Assembly (NCBI GenBank): GCA_044239865.1
Contig: JBIIAO010000002.1
Span: forward strand, 62,001-126,000
Reading direction: 5' to 3'
Origin: CAIZGX01 sp044239865
GTDB taxonomy: Bacteria > Bacteroidota > Bacteroidia > Flavobacteriales_D > Sanyastnellaceae
DNA length: 64,000 nt
The notes below the pieces were generated by a model. It was not told where the DNA came from and ran no database searches. It saw only the letters and a program-made list of their open reading frames with translations. This document shows positions 35,112 to 43,628 of the stretch, in pieces. A program made the position numbers and the translations under genes. The stretch's first letter is position 1; each line of letters starts with the position of its first letter.

Positions 35112-35142
35112 TTGTTTGATCAATAGGTATGCCCTATTTTTG
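35112..35142 (+). promoter_or_regulatory. Full promoter (TTG-N20-TATTTTTG) of the giant T9SS protein gene
   Basis: TTG (35112-35114), 20 bases, then TATTTTTG (35135-35142): the best two-part match to the Bacteroidota promoter in this window. Only AGCAA separates the -7 box from the ATG at 35148, so the mRNA should have no leader or an extremely short one. Confidence 0.65.
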
Positions 35143-35147
35143 AGCAA

Positions 35148-38100
35148 ATGCTAAACCGCGCCTTCATTACATTGCTGCTCCTTTGCGTTTCGCAAATTCA
35201 ATCGTTTGCGCAAGTATTGGGTGTTCCCTTGTATTCGTGGGATTTTTCTGGAGGTCTTCCTACCACCTGGACAAACGGAAGTAATTCAAACATTGGCATA
35301 TGGGAATATAGAGGTCCAAGCACCGTTCCAAGTAACGCCATTACTTCTAGAGGCTCTTGTGCCGGCGGCAGTTCTGCTTTTAACTCACTTACCCAAAGCA
35401 ATGGGTTTATGATTTTCGATTCGAACTATTGGGACGACAATGACAATGAATGCGGCGGTTTTGGAACTGGCCCGGATCCCGGACCACATACCGCTTGGCT
35501 CATTTCGAACTCGTTTTCACTAACAGGTGTAACCGGTGCAGTGGTAACCTTTCAACAACAATTCCGCAACTACAGTTCAACCATTAAGGTTCAGTATTCC
35601 ATCAATGGAGGAACGACATGGATTGATATGATTACACAATCTGACTTTCCCGGTGTAACGTCAGAATGGAAATCTGCTACTTTTCCATCAGGGGCAATTG
35701 GTCAGACCGACGTAAAACTTCGCTTTTTGTATTCGGGTAGTTATTATCATTGGGCCATCGATGATATTACCGTTTTCAAACCAAGCATCAACAACCTCTC
35801 AATAAACAACACGAGATATACCACATTCGGCAACACTTCTCCTGTGCCGCCGAATGATTTTCATGACTTACCATACGACCGCTACCCAAAAACTATGTTG
35901 GTCCCCTTCAAATTCAATGCAAAAGCAACGAATATTGGAAGTGCAACACAGACGGCGTCCAACCTCAATGTAAAAGTTCTTAATGCCGCGAACACGGCCT
36001 TGTATAACCAAACAACAGCGAATTCGAACGTTGTTGCAGGAGCCACCGCATCTTACACATTAACGACAGGTTTCACACCAAGCGTAACAACCGGGTATTA
36101 CAGAGTTACATATCAAATCAATCAAACGCAGACCGACGAGGCACCGAGTAACAACCGAGACACCCTGGATTATTTCATTACAGATTATCAATATGCTCGT
36201 GACGAAGGCCCAATGGAAGACGAGTTTACCCCAAGCGCTTTGTATGCAGGCCAGACGTATCAAGTGGGAAATATTTTCGAAGGAAGATCCAATACCGTTA
36301 AATGCACATCCATCGCTGTTGCTGTTGGACCAGGAACCGCAATAGGCACAACAATACAAGCGAAGATTTACAAAAACGATTTCACGGATGTACAAGCAAC
36401 GTCCGTAACGTATCCCGTTAATGCATGGGATATCAATGCCCTCGGACAACAAAAACTCATTACGCTTCAGCTACCAACACCGCTAACATTATACGCCGAT
36501 AGCGTCTACATTGTTATGGTTGGAAACACTGTCGGCACCCAAGCGTTAAAAGTTTGTAGAAGTGGCGCCGCGATTGCCCAAACCAGTTTCGTGCGCTATC
36601 CCGAAAGCAATGGCCTATTGTTCATGGCTAAAATGCCCATTGTGCGCATGAATTTATTTACCGCAGCGCAAACTCCGGGCTGTACAAATCCACTCGCCAA
36701 TAACTTTCTCTCAACTGCTAATATCGACGATGGATCTTGTGATGTTCCGGGGTGCATATACCCTGAGTCTTCGAATTACAATGCAAATGCAACGTGGTAT
36801 GATGGGTCATGCGTTGTGTTCGGATGCACAATACCCACAGCTTGCAACTACTCAAATATTGCTACAGTGAATGACGGTTCGTGTATCCTACCGATTACCT
36901 ATTATGCAGATAGTGATTCTGATAATTTCGGAAATTTAAATGCACCACTTCCATCCTGCAGTATTCCTGTTGGATATGTTTTAAACACTAGCGATTGCAA
37001 CGACGCCAATGCGAGCATCAATCCAAACGCTACGGAAATATGCAACACGTTTGACGATGATTGCGATGGGCTCACAAATGAAGGAATTACATTCGTTACA
37101 TATTTTGCAGACGTGGATGGAGACGGATTTGGTAATCCAAACAATAGCCAAAGTGCATGTTCACCACTTCCAAATTATGTAACAAACAGCAGCGATTGCA
37201 ACGATGCAAATGCACTTGTTAAACCCGGAGTTGTCGAATTGTGTAACCTCATAGATGACAATTGTAATGGTCAAGTGAACGAGGGCCTCGTATTCGCGAA
37301 TTACTATATCGATACCGATCAAGATGGATTCGGTGCGGGAACGCCAACCATTTCATGCACGCCTATTTTCGGCAACTTCGTTACGAACAATTTGGACTGC
37401 AACAATAATAACGCGAACATTAGACCCAACGCTAGTGAAATTTGTAATTCAATTGACGACAATTGTAATACTTTGGTTGATGACGGATTGACTTTCGTGA
37501 ATTACTATATTGACACAGACGGAGATGGCTTCGGAGCAGGAATAGCTACAAACTCTTGTGTCAACCTGGGAGCAGGCTACGCGACTAACAATACAGACTG
37601 CAATAACACTAACTCTGCAATACGCCCGAGTGCTTCTGAACTTTGTAACGGTATTGACGACAATTGCACCAACTCAATTGACGAAGGACTTACATTTTCA
37701 AATTACTATTTAGATATTGACCATGACGGATACTACCTTTCGATTGTAAACGCATGCGTTTCCCCTGGCCCCAATTATACTACTGGAGGTATAGTATTGG
37801 GAGATTGTAATGACAACAATTTTAATATCAATTCAGGAGCTATCGATATTTGTGGAAACGGTATTGACGAAAATTGTAATGGTGTAGACCTTGTCTGCAT
37901 TATCCCTGGATGCACCAATCCTATTGCTGCAAATTTCAACGCGTTAGCAAATTTAGATAACGGTACATGTATTATTCTGGGCTGCACAGATCCAGCGGCA
38001 GATAACTACAACCCGCTAGCCAACACAAACAACTTTAGTTGTATTTTCTTCGGTTGCACAGATCCGTTTTCAAATAATTATGATCCAACGGCAAATACGA

Positions 38101-41100
38101 ATGACTTCAGCTGTGAATACAACGAAGCAGCAATCTCTGTTTCAGAATCAATCGTGTGTTTATTCGATACAATAACTGCTTATAATCAAACACAACTCTC
38201 ACCATCCGATTCTTGTATAATTGACTTTGGGGACGGCACAGTGCTTAATTATTGCTCTCAAACTTATGCTTACGTTTATACTTCCCCCGGTAATTACTCC
38301 ATTCAACTGACGTACTTTCAAGGCAACGAAATATCAATTGCAAATACAGATACATTTTTCGTCGCATCGCTTCCTAGTCAAGGTAATCTCGAACTGACCT
38401 TTCCTGAAATAACCTTAGTGCATGACGCTGCAGATTCGTTTGAATGGTTGTTCAACCAAAACCCAACCAGTTATTCTGACATTACAATTGACGCGTCAAT
38501 CGATTACAGTAATGATGGATTCTATCAAGTTCGCTTGACCAATGAATTCGGTTGTATCACCTTTACCGACTCAATCTATTTCGTTATCCCAACATACTCC
38601 GCACTGCAAACCACAGCTTGTGGACCGAATGAAGTTGTTTTTGAAAACACCACCATTTCTTCACAAGCCCTAGATTGTCAATTCACAAATTCTAACGTTG
38701 CCGATTTATATTACAACTCTCCTTATTCATACTTGATGGCAGCGCCTGAAAATTTCTCTGTAACAGAGACATGTACAGCATTTGGCAATGAATATTATTC
38801 GCTTCAAAACCTCGTTTTCGAATCGTTCCAAATTCCAACGGCACCAGCACTCAATTATGCTGCAAATACCGTTTTTGTAACCAACAATTCCGGAAATGAA
38901 ATTCAGTGGTTCCTCAATGGAACTCAACTCGATGTCAGTACCAATTCGCAAAGTATAAGTACCTTCTTCAACGATAACTTCCAAAATGGAAATTATGCGG
39001 CTGTTTATACAAATGAATTTGGCTGTAACTCTGACACTGGGTATTATTTCGTTCTTGAGATTAACGCAACCACAAGTGAAAGCTCTGGATGTTATCCATT
39101 TACTACAACCCTTATAAATAACACTTCCATGCCGGAGGGAATCCAATGCGAAATTCTTCTTCCCGGCCTTGACTATATGCCAATAGATTCTACTTTGGAA
39201 TTCACCTTCAATGACCCCGGTAACTTTCAACCTACGCTTTACTGCTATTCAGGAGCTTATTCGAACACATTTATTTTGGATCCTATTACGGTCTACAGTC
39301 ACCCCGATGTCCCGGTAATTTCATCCACTTTCGGGGAAGTCAGCGCCATGAACAATTCACTGGGGTACACCATCTCATGGGATTTAGATGGAAACAATCT
39401 GAATGTATCTACCAATTCCATTTCAACATTTATCAATGGGATTTATGAAAATGGTTACTACTCTGCAACTTATACAGATGTTAATGGATGCTCTACAACC
39501 AGCGAGCCTTTTCTAGTTATTCAACCGAATTACAATGCTGTTGTTGGAGAAGGTTGCGGACCATTGGTGGCAGTTCTTTCAAATACAACAGACCCTGTAA
39601 ACGGCATGACGTGCAGCATTGCTGATGGCTTAGGTGGGGCGACAATTCCTTTTGATTCAACAGTTCAACTTACTTACAACGATGCCGGTAACTTCGCTCC
39701 GGAAATGACGTGCTCGGTTGGAAGTACATTCGGAACGTTCAGTGACACGGTGGTTACTGTGTATTCCAATCCAACTGCTTCTTTATTAAGCTACAATAAT
39801 GGATTTATAACTGCTGTTGACTTCCCTCTACCAAGCTCAATCGTTTGGACATTGAACGGGTCTCAATTGAGCAACAATTCCAACCCTTTAGATATTTTAT
39901 CGAGCAACCTTAGCGGATATTTCTTCGGAACCATAACGAACGAATTCGGTTGCACTGTGACCACTGATAGTCTTCTTCAAATCTTCCCTTCGTTTACGCT
40001 AAGCAATAACCAAGGGTGCGGACCATTGAGCGTTCAAGCTACCAACACAACGCCTACGTTTAATGGTATGACTTGCGTGCTTCAGACCAACGGAATAGAA
40101 TACGGGCTGAATAATTCCAATACGTTGAACTACTCCATAGACGGGGCTTATACGACTTCAATTGCATGCACACTCAATGGCACAACTTATACTGCTAATG
40201 GTCCCAATGTCACTGTATTTCCAAATGCGCCGGCTCCACTTCTGACCTCGGCCTACGGTGCGGTTTTGTGCTCGAACTGTGCAGGACTTCCTACTCAATA
40301 CTTCCTCGATAATGCTGCATTCGCCCAAGGAACAAATGTCGTAAGCACCCTACAAAATGGAATTTACCAAAATGGCTATTACACCGCGCAATCAGCCTCG
40401 AACCAAGGATGTTTGTCGCCAGTTTCGCAGCCCATTCTAATCATTCAACCGATCCTTAACTTCACGCCAAGCGAGGGCTGCGCTCCTTTACAAGCTTCCT
40501 TCGTCAATAGCACAGATTACATAGCTGACCTTTCTTGTGAACTCTTCTTGGGCAACGGGAACGGAAATATCCCACTCTCCTATCTCGAATCCTATGATTT
40601 CAATTACACGACTCCGAATACCTATTCTCCATACCTAACATGCACGTTGGCCAATACAAGTGCAAATAGTCCAGCGACTACACTGATCGTTAATGGCGGA
40701 ACTACACCTGCATTGATTCTTGAAAATGGATTTGTAACATGCACCAACTGTGCTAATCAAGACAACGTAAATTGGATCATTGACGGGACGCTTAATGTTG
40801 ACTCTTTGTTAAGCGTTCCCGATTCATTAGGACAATTCTTTTCTTGCGATTACATTAACGAATTCGGATGCACCGCAAACTCATTCGTAGTATCCGTTAC
40901 TGAAGAAATAAATAGTTCTTTCGAACTTTTTCCAAATCCAACGAGAGATGTGCTTAATGTTTCAGGGCTTTTGCCTGCAAGCACTATTGAAATGAGAGAT
41001 TCCCAAGGAAGGCTCATCTTCCGTGAATTAGGAAAAGGTAATGTTAGAATCATTGATACGACTAATTTCTCAAACGGAATTTATACTATTTCAGAATCAT

Positions 41101-41144
41101 CCAATAATATACTCCGAAGTGGCACGCTTTTGGTTAATCATTAG
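35148..41144 (+). CDS. Giant modular secreted protein with MopE repeats and T9SS type A sorting domain
   Basis: A 1998-residue exported protein. After the signal peptide (LNRAFITLLLLCVSQIQSFA) come a jelly-roll domain of choice-of-anchor J type (about 25-215), a CARDB-like domain (215-345), and a beta-sandwich beginning YARDEGPMEDEF (345-505). Then follow three Cys-rich units of form GC-x-x-P...DGSC (511-581), five MopE-type repeats (584-916, each with D-x-D-x-D-G and DCND/DDNC Cys pairs), three more GC-x-x-P units (921-991), a PKD-like module, and five repeats of about 125 residues with paired Cys. It ends in a type A T9SS domain (ELFPNPTRDVLNVSG, then SNGIYTIS). Likely a calcium-stabilised adhesin or surface fibre; the ligand is unknown. 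Confidence 0.9.
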   Translation: MLNRAFITLLLLCVSQIQSFAQVLGVPLYSWDFSGGLPTTWTNGSNSNIGIWEYRGPSTVPSNAITSRGSCAGGSSAFNSLTQSNGFMIFDSNYWDDNDNECGGFGTGPDPGPHTAWLISNSFSLTGVTGAVVTFQQQFRNYSSTIKVQYSINGGTTWIDMITQSDFPGVTSEWKSATFPSGAIGQTDVKLRFLYSGSYYHWAIDDITVFKPSINNLSINNTRYTTFGNTSPVPPNDFHDLPYDRYPKTMLVPFKFNAKATNIGSATQTASNLNVKVLNAANTALYNQTTANSNVVAGATASYTLTTGFTPSVTTGYYRVTYQINQTQTDEAPSNNRDTLDYFITDYQYARDEGPMEDEFTPSALYAGQTYQVGNIFEGRSNTVKCTSIAVAVGPGTAIGTTIQAKIYKNDFTDVQATSVTYPVNAWDINALGQQKLITLQLPTPLTLYADSVYIVMVGNTVGTQALKVCRSGAAIAQTSFVRYPESNGLLFMAKMPIVRMNLFTAAQTPGCTNPLANNFLSTANIDDGSCDVPGCIYPESSNYNANATWYDGSCVVFGCTIPTACNYSNIATVNDGSCILPITYYADSDSDNFGNLNAPLPSCSIPVGYVLNTSDCNDANASINPNATEICNTFDDDCDGLTNEGITFVTYFADVDGDGFGNPNNSQSACSPLPNYVTNSSDCNDANALVKPGVVELCNLIDDNCNGQVNEGLVFANYYIDTDQDGFGAGTPTISCTPIFGNFVTNNLDCNNNNANIRPNASEICNSIDDNCNTLVDDGLTFVNYYIDTDGDGFGAGIATNSCVNLGAGYATNNTDCNNTNSAIRPSASELCNGIDDNCTNSIDEGLTFSNYYLDIDHDGYYLSIVNACVSPGPNYTTGGIVLGDCNDNNFNINSGAIDICGNGIDENCNGVDLVCIIPGCTNPIAANFNALANLDNGTCIILGCTDPAADNYNPLANTNNFSCIFFGCTDPFSNNYDPTANTNDFSCEYNEAAISVSESIVCLFDTITAYNQTQLSPSDSCIIDFGDGTVLNYCSQTYAYVYTSPGNYSIQLTYFQGNEISIANTDTFFVASLPSQGNLELTFPEITLVHDAADSFEWLFNQNPTSYSDITIDASIDYSNDGFYQVRLTNEFGCITFTDSIYFVIPTYSALQTTACGPNEVVFENTTISSQALDCQFTNSNVADLYYNSPYSYLMAAPENFSVTETCTAFGNEYYSLQNLVFESFQIPTAPALNYAANTVFVTNNSGNEIQWFLNGTQLDVSTNSQSISTFFNDNFQNGNYAAVYTNEFGCNSDTGYYFVLEINATTSESSGCYPFTTTLINNTSMPEGIQCEILLPGLDYMPIDSTLEFTFNDPGNFQPTLYCYSGAYSNTFILDPITVYSHPDVPVISSTFGEVSAMNNSLGYTISWDLDGNNLNVSTNSISTFINGIYENGYYSATYTDVNGCSTTSEPFLVIQPNYNAVVGEGCGPLVAVLSNTTDPVNGMTCSIADGLGGATIPFDSTVQLTYNDAGNFAPEMTCSVGSTFGTFSDTVVTVYSNPTASLLSYNNGFITAVDFPLPSSIVWTLNGSQLSNNSNPLDILSSNLSGYFFGTITNEFGCTVTTDSLLQIFPSFTLSNNQGCGPLSVQATNTTPTFNGMTCVLQTNGIEYGLNNSNTLNYSIDGAYTTSIACTLNGTTYTANGPNVTVFPNAPAPLLTSAYGAVLCSNCAGLPTQYFLDNAAFAQGTNVVSTLQNGIYQNGYYTAQSASNQGCLSPVSQPILIIQPILNFTPSEGCAPLQASFVNSTDYIADLSCELFLGNGNGNIPLSYLESYDFNYTTPNTYSPYLTCTLANTSANSPATTLIVNGGTTPALILENGFVTCTNCANQDNVNWIIDGTLNVDSLLSVPDSLGQFFSCDYINEFGCTANSFVVSVTEEINSSFELFPNPTRDVLNVSGLLPASTIEMRDSQGRLIFRELGKGNVRIIDTTNFSNGIYTISESSNNILRSGTLLVNH
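36678..36890 (+). repeat. Three Cys-rich GCxxP...DGSC protein repeats (first set)
   Basis: Three consecutive units of 23-24 residues, GCTNPLANNF..., GCIYPESSNY... and GCTIPTACNY..., each ending DGSC. They sit directly before the MopE block. Confidence 0.8.
36898..37895 (+). repeat. Five MopE-type putative metal-binding protein repeats
   Basis: Five units of about 64-67 residues. Each has an acidic DxDxDG-like turn (such as DVDGDGFG and DTDQDGFG), a DCN segment, an ...EICN or ...ELCN segment, and D-D/E-N/D-C. The acidic turns resemble type 3 thrombospondin calcium sites and the Cys spacing is that of MopE-like motifs. The fifth copy is the most diverged. Confidence 0.85.
37908..38120 (+). repeat. 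Three Cys-rich GCxxP protein repeats (second set)
   Basis: GCTNPIAANF..., GCTDPAADNY... and GCTDPFSNNY..., each about 24 residues and ending GTC or FSC. They mirror the set before the MopE block. Confidence 0.8.
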
Positions 41145-41191
41145 TGACTTTAAAAATTCTGACCGATATTTGAAAACTAACAATCTATAAT

Positions 41192-41602
41192 ATGAAAATC
41201 AATTTTACCCTTTTTGCTGCAGTGGCCTTCTTCGTTGGTCTTGCTGGATGTGCTGAAGCGCAGCCTGGAAAAATCACAACTTTCGGAGCACCAATGTTAA
41301 CTCCAAATGAAACAGAACACAATTACGGTCAAGTGAAAAAAGGTTCTGACGGAAATTGCACATTCGAATTATCAAATACCGGAGATCAAAATTTAATTAT
41401 CAGTTCTTGTCAAGGTTCTTGCGGATGCACAACTCCAAAGTGTGACCCTAACACAACCATAGAACCAGGAAAAAGTGTTGCCATCACCGTTCACTACGAT
41501 ACGAACAGAATGGGACCTTTCACAAAAACTGTTATGGTGAATTGGAATAATCCAGAAGCCAAGCCTACCGTTTTAACCATCAAAGGTGAAGTCATCGAAT
41601 AA
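41192..41602 (+). CDS. DUF1573 protein, probable lipoprotein
   Basis: A 136-residue exported protein. The N-terminus MKINFTLFAAVAFFVGLAGC ends in a lipobox (GLAGC), so it is probably lipidated; the rest is one DUF1573 (ASH/MSP-like) beta-sandwich. The family motif is SSCQGSCGCTTPKC, with Cys spacing C-x3-C-x-C-x4-C, and the preamble HNYGQVKKG. The function is unknown; the domain is common in Bacteroidota envelope proteins. It is 47 bases after the giant T9SS gene and 23 bases before a paralogue. A weak -7 box GATATTTG lies at 41165-41172. Confidence 0.88.
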   Translation: MKINFTLFAAVAFFVGLAGCAEAQPGKITTFGAPMLTPNETEHNYGQVKKGSDGNCTFELSNTGDQNLIISSCQGSCGCTTPKCDPNTTIEPGKSVAITVHYDTNRMGPFTKTVMVNWNNPEAKPTVLTIKGEVIE

Positions 41603-41625
41603 TTCAAACCAATAAAAACTTCAAT

Positions 41626-42087
41626 ATGAAAAAAGTAATTTTCTCTCTAGCTATTGCAATCGGATTTGGAATCTCTGCAAATGCACAAGCACAATTAGTA
41701 ACTGGACCTGCTATTACAGTAGATAAAGACGTACACGATTACGGCACTGTATCTTTCGGCGGAAACGGAGCATGTGAATTCAAAGTAACAAATTCAGGAA
41801 CTGAGCCCTTAACATTAAGTAAATGCAAAGGTTCTTGCGGATGTACCGTTCCAACTTGCGATACTACTCCAATCTTACCAGGTGGTTCATCAATCATTGC
41901 CGTGAAATACGACACGAAGCGTCCAGGTCCAATTAACAAATCAGTGACCATCAACTCTAACGCGGTAAATGAGCCAGTTAAAGTTGTTCGCATCAAAGGA
42001 AATGTTGAAGCAGATCCAAATGCTCCTGCTCCGGGTACACCAGGTGGTGCTCCGGTGAAAGAGCAAGGCGGTGCTCCAAACAACTAA
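41626..42087 (+). CDS. DUF1573 protein, secreted
   Basis: A 153-residue paralogue of the preceding gene with an ordinary signal peptide (MKKVIFSLAIAIGFGISANAQA) and no lipobox. The DUF1573 domain carries HDYGTVSFGG and the same Cys motif, SKCKGSCGCTVPTC. A Pro/Gly/Ala-rich tail of about 25 residues follows the domain and looks disordered. The pair would place one copy on a lipid anchor and one free in the periplasm. It is followed by a strong bidirectional terminator. Confidence 0.88.
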   Translation: MKKVIFSLAIAIGFGISANAQAQLVTGPAITVDKDVHDYGTVSFGGNGACEFKVTNSGTEPLTLSKCKGSCGCTVPTCDTTPILPGGSSIIAVKYDTKRPGPINKSVTINSNAVNEPVKVVRIKGNVEADPNAPAPGTPGGAPVKEQGGAPNN

Positions 42088-42103
42088 GAGAATATTAAAC
42101 ATT

Positions 42104-42134
42104 AAAAAAGGTCTGAAATTCAGACCTTTTTTTT
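42104..42134. terminator. Bidirectional intrinsic terminator
   Basis: AAAAAGGTCTGAAATTCAGACCTTTTT: a GGTCTGAA/TTCAGACC stem with A-run on one side and T-run on the other. It lies between the convergent DUF1573 and psd genes and serves both strands. Confidence 0.85.
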
Positions 42135-42158
42135 ATTTCACTAAATTCCTTCGTGAGA

Positions 42159-42815
42159 TTATTTCCAACGAGCAATGACCGTTTCATTTCCTTTTGTAAC
42201 ATCGTCAATGTTGGCAACAATCTCAGTTCCTATTGGGAAATACAAATCAACGCGACTTCCAAATTTGATGAAACCAAATTGATCATTGGTCTTTAACTTA
42301 TCACCAGCATTTACGTACCATACAATTCTTCGCGCTACTGCTCCAGCAACCTGTCGAAGCAATACATCTTTACCCGGAGCGTGCTCAACAACAACTGTGG
42401 TACGCTCATTCTCAGTGCTACTCTTCGGATGCCAAGCAACTAAAAACAATCCCGGGTGATATTTGAAATACTTTACTTCTCCCGAACAAGGGGTCCAATT
42501 CGCGTGAACATTCAATGGTGACATAAAGATGGAAACTTGAATTCTTTTCCCCTGGAAGTATTCAGGCTCTTCAACTTCTTCAATAACAACAACTTTTCCA
42601 TCACATGGAGCAACCAATTCATTTTCATTCGCACGATTCACACGATTCGGCAAGCGGAAGAATTGCAAAAAAAGCAAGAATACTATTCCGCAAGCAATAG
42701 CCGTTAACACCCATACCAACGGTGATTCGAACAATAAAAAACCGCAACCCACTAATATCGTAGACACTAAAAGTGTTCCACCTAAAATTTTAAATCCTTC
42801 TTTGTGAATAGTCAT
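42159..42815 (-). CDS. psd: Phosphatidylserine decarboxylase (archaetidylserine-type)
   Basis: A 218-residue short-form decarboxylase that makes phosphatidylethanolamine. Two N-terminal membrane helices (about 8-28 and 30-52) anchor it. The self-cleavage site is in KFGSRVD, where the Ser becomes the pyruvoyl group, and the His/Asp partners lie in APCDGKVVVI and SPLNVHANW. The length and GSR motif match the PSD-A family. It is the last gene of rsfS-ftsH-cdsA-psd and starts one base after cdsA ends, fitting its use of PS made from CDP-diacylglycerol. Confidence 0.93.
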   Translation of the reverse strand: MTIHKEGFKILGGTLLVSTILVGCGFLLFESPLVWVLTAIACGIVFLLFLQFFRLPNRVNRANENELVAPCDGKVVVIEEVEEPEYFQGKRIQVSIFMSPLNVHANWTPCSGEVKYFKYHPGLFLVAWHPKSSTENERTTVVVEHAPGKDVLLRQVAGAVARRIVWYVNAGDKLKTNDQFGFIKFGSRVDLYFPIGTEIVANIDDVTKGNETVIARWK

Positions 42816-42816
42816 A

Positions 42817-43626
42817 TTAAAATATTATTAAATAAATAATTACTAGCGGCAAAGCGATGAGCAAGCCATCGAATCGGTCCAAAACACCGCCATGACCTGG
42901 CAATAATTTTCCTGAATCCTTCACACCCTTTATCCGCTTTATTTGAGACTCGATTAGGTCTCCGATATTAGCAAACACAGCAACAATTATGGATATAACC
43001 ACCCAATCCATTCGTGGAAAAGTTGAAGGCATTAACGAAAACAGAAAATAACCCAATACAATTGCAGCTGCTGCACCACCGATTAATCCTTCCCAAGTCT
43101 TTTTCGGAGAGACCGCTTCCAATAATTTATGTTTACCAAAAAACTTCCCGACCAAATAAGCTCCAGTGTCATTCGCCCATAAAATTAAAAAGAAACCAAA
43201 AGGCAGGCGAGCGTCAAAAGAGCCATTCACTTTACTAAAATAAACCAATAGAGTAAATGGCAAAACGGTGTAAATAAATCCCATTAAAAGGGTAGACGTG
43301 TCGAGTATAAAACTCGCGCTTACTTTAATCATTTCAATTGACATGAACACCAACCAAAGCACTGGTACAATTAGAATCCAACGCCAATCTGTTCCATAAA
43401 CCATAGTAGAAGCTGACGTAAAATAAAAGACGATTGCCAAACCCAATCCTGTTCTTCGTTGAAAACGTCTCATTTGCGGATTCACCAAACGAACGAACTC
43501 CTGGAAACCCTTTGCAGCAAAAAAACCAAACAATATCGAAAAAGGCAAAAGCCCTGCAAAAGCAGAGCCCACCACAACTAACGTAAATACAAGTCCCACT
43601 AAGGTCCTTAATAACATGTTACTCAC
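42817..43626 (-). CDS. cdsA: Phosphatidate cytidylyltransferase
   Basis: A 269-residue polytopic membrane enzyme that makes CDP-diacylglycerol, the precursor of phospholipids. About seven or eight helices are visible and the C-terminal family signature is present in PKKTWEGLIGG and LLPGHGGVLDRFDGLL, with the metal-binding Asp residues. The start is GTG at 43626 or ATG at 43617 (MLLRTL). It lies directly after ftsH and before psd, so two consecutive lipid-synthesis steps are co-transcribed. Confidence 0.93.
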   Translation of the reverse strand: MSNMLLRTLVGLVFTLVVVGSAFAGLLPFSILFGFFAAKGFQEFVRLVNPQMRRFQRRTGLGLAIVFYFTSASTMVYGTDWRWILIVPVLWLVFMSIEMIKVSASFILDTSTLLMGFIYTVLPFTLLVYFSKVNGSFDARLPFGFFLILWANDTGAYLVGKFFGKHKLLEAVSPKKTWEGLIGGAAAAIVLGYFLFSLMPSTFPRMDWVVISIIVAVFANIGDLIESQIKRIKGVKDSGKLLPGHGGVLDRFDGLLIALPLVIIYLIIF

Positions 43627-43628
43627 AC

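Noticed and set aside
36898..37895. CRISPR-like or DNA-level tandem repeat
   Set aside because: The periodicity is in the protein (MopE repeats). DNA copies have diverged and there are no identical direct repeats with spacers.
38727..39230. Minus-strand open frame of 167 residues inside the giant gene
   Set aside because: It is antisense to strongly patterned repeat coding sequence and has no recognisable domain, signal or promoter.
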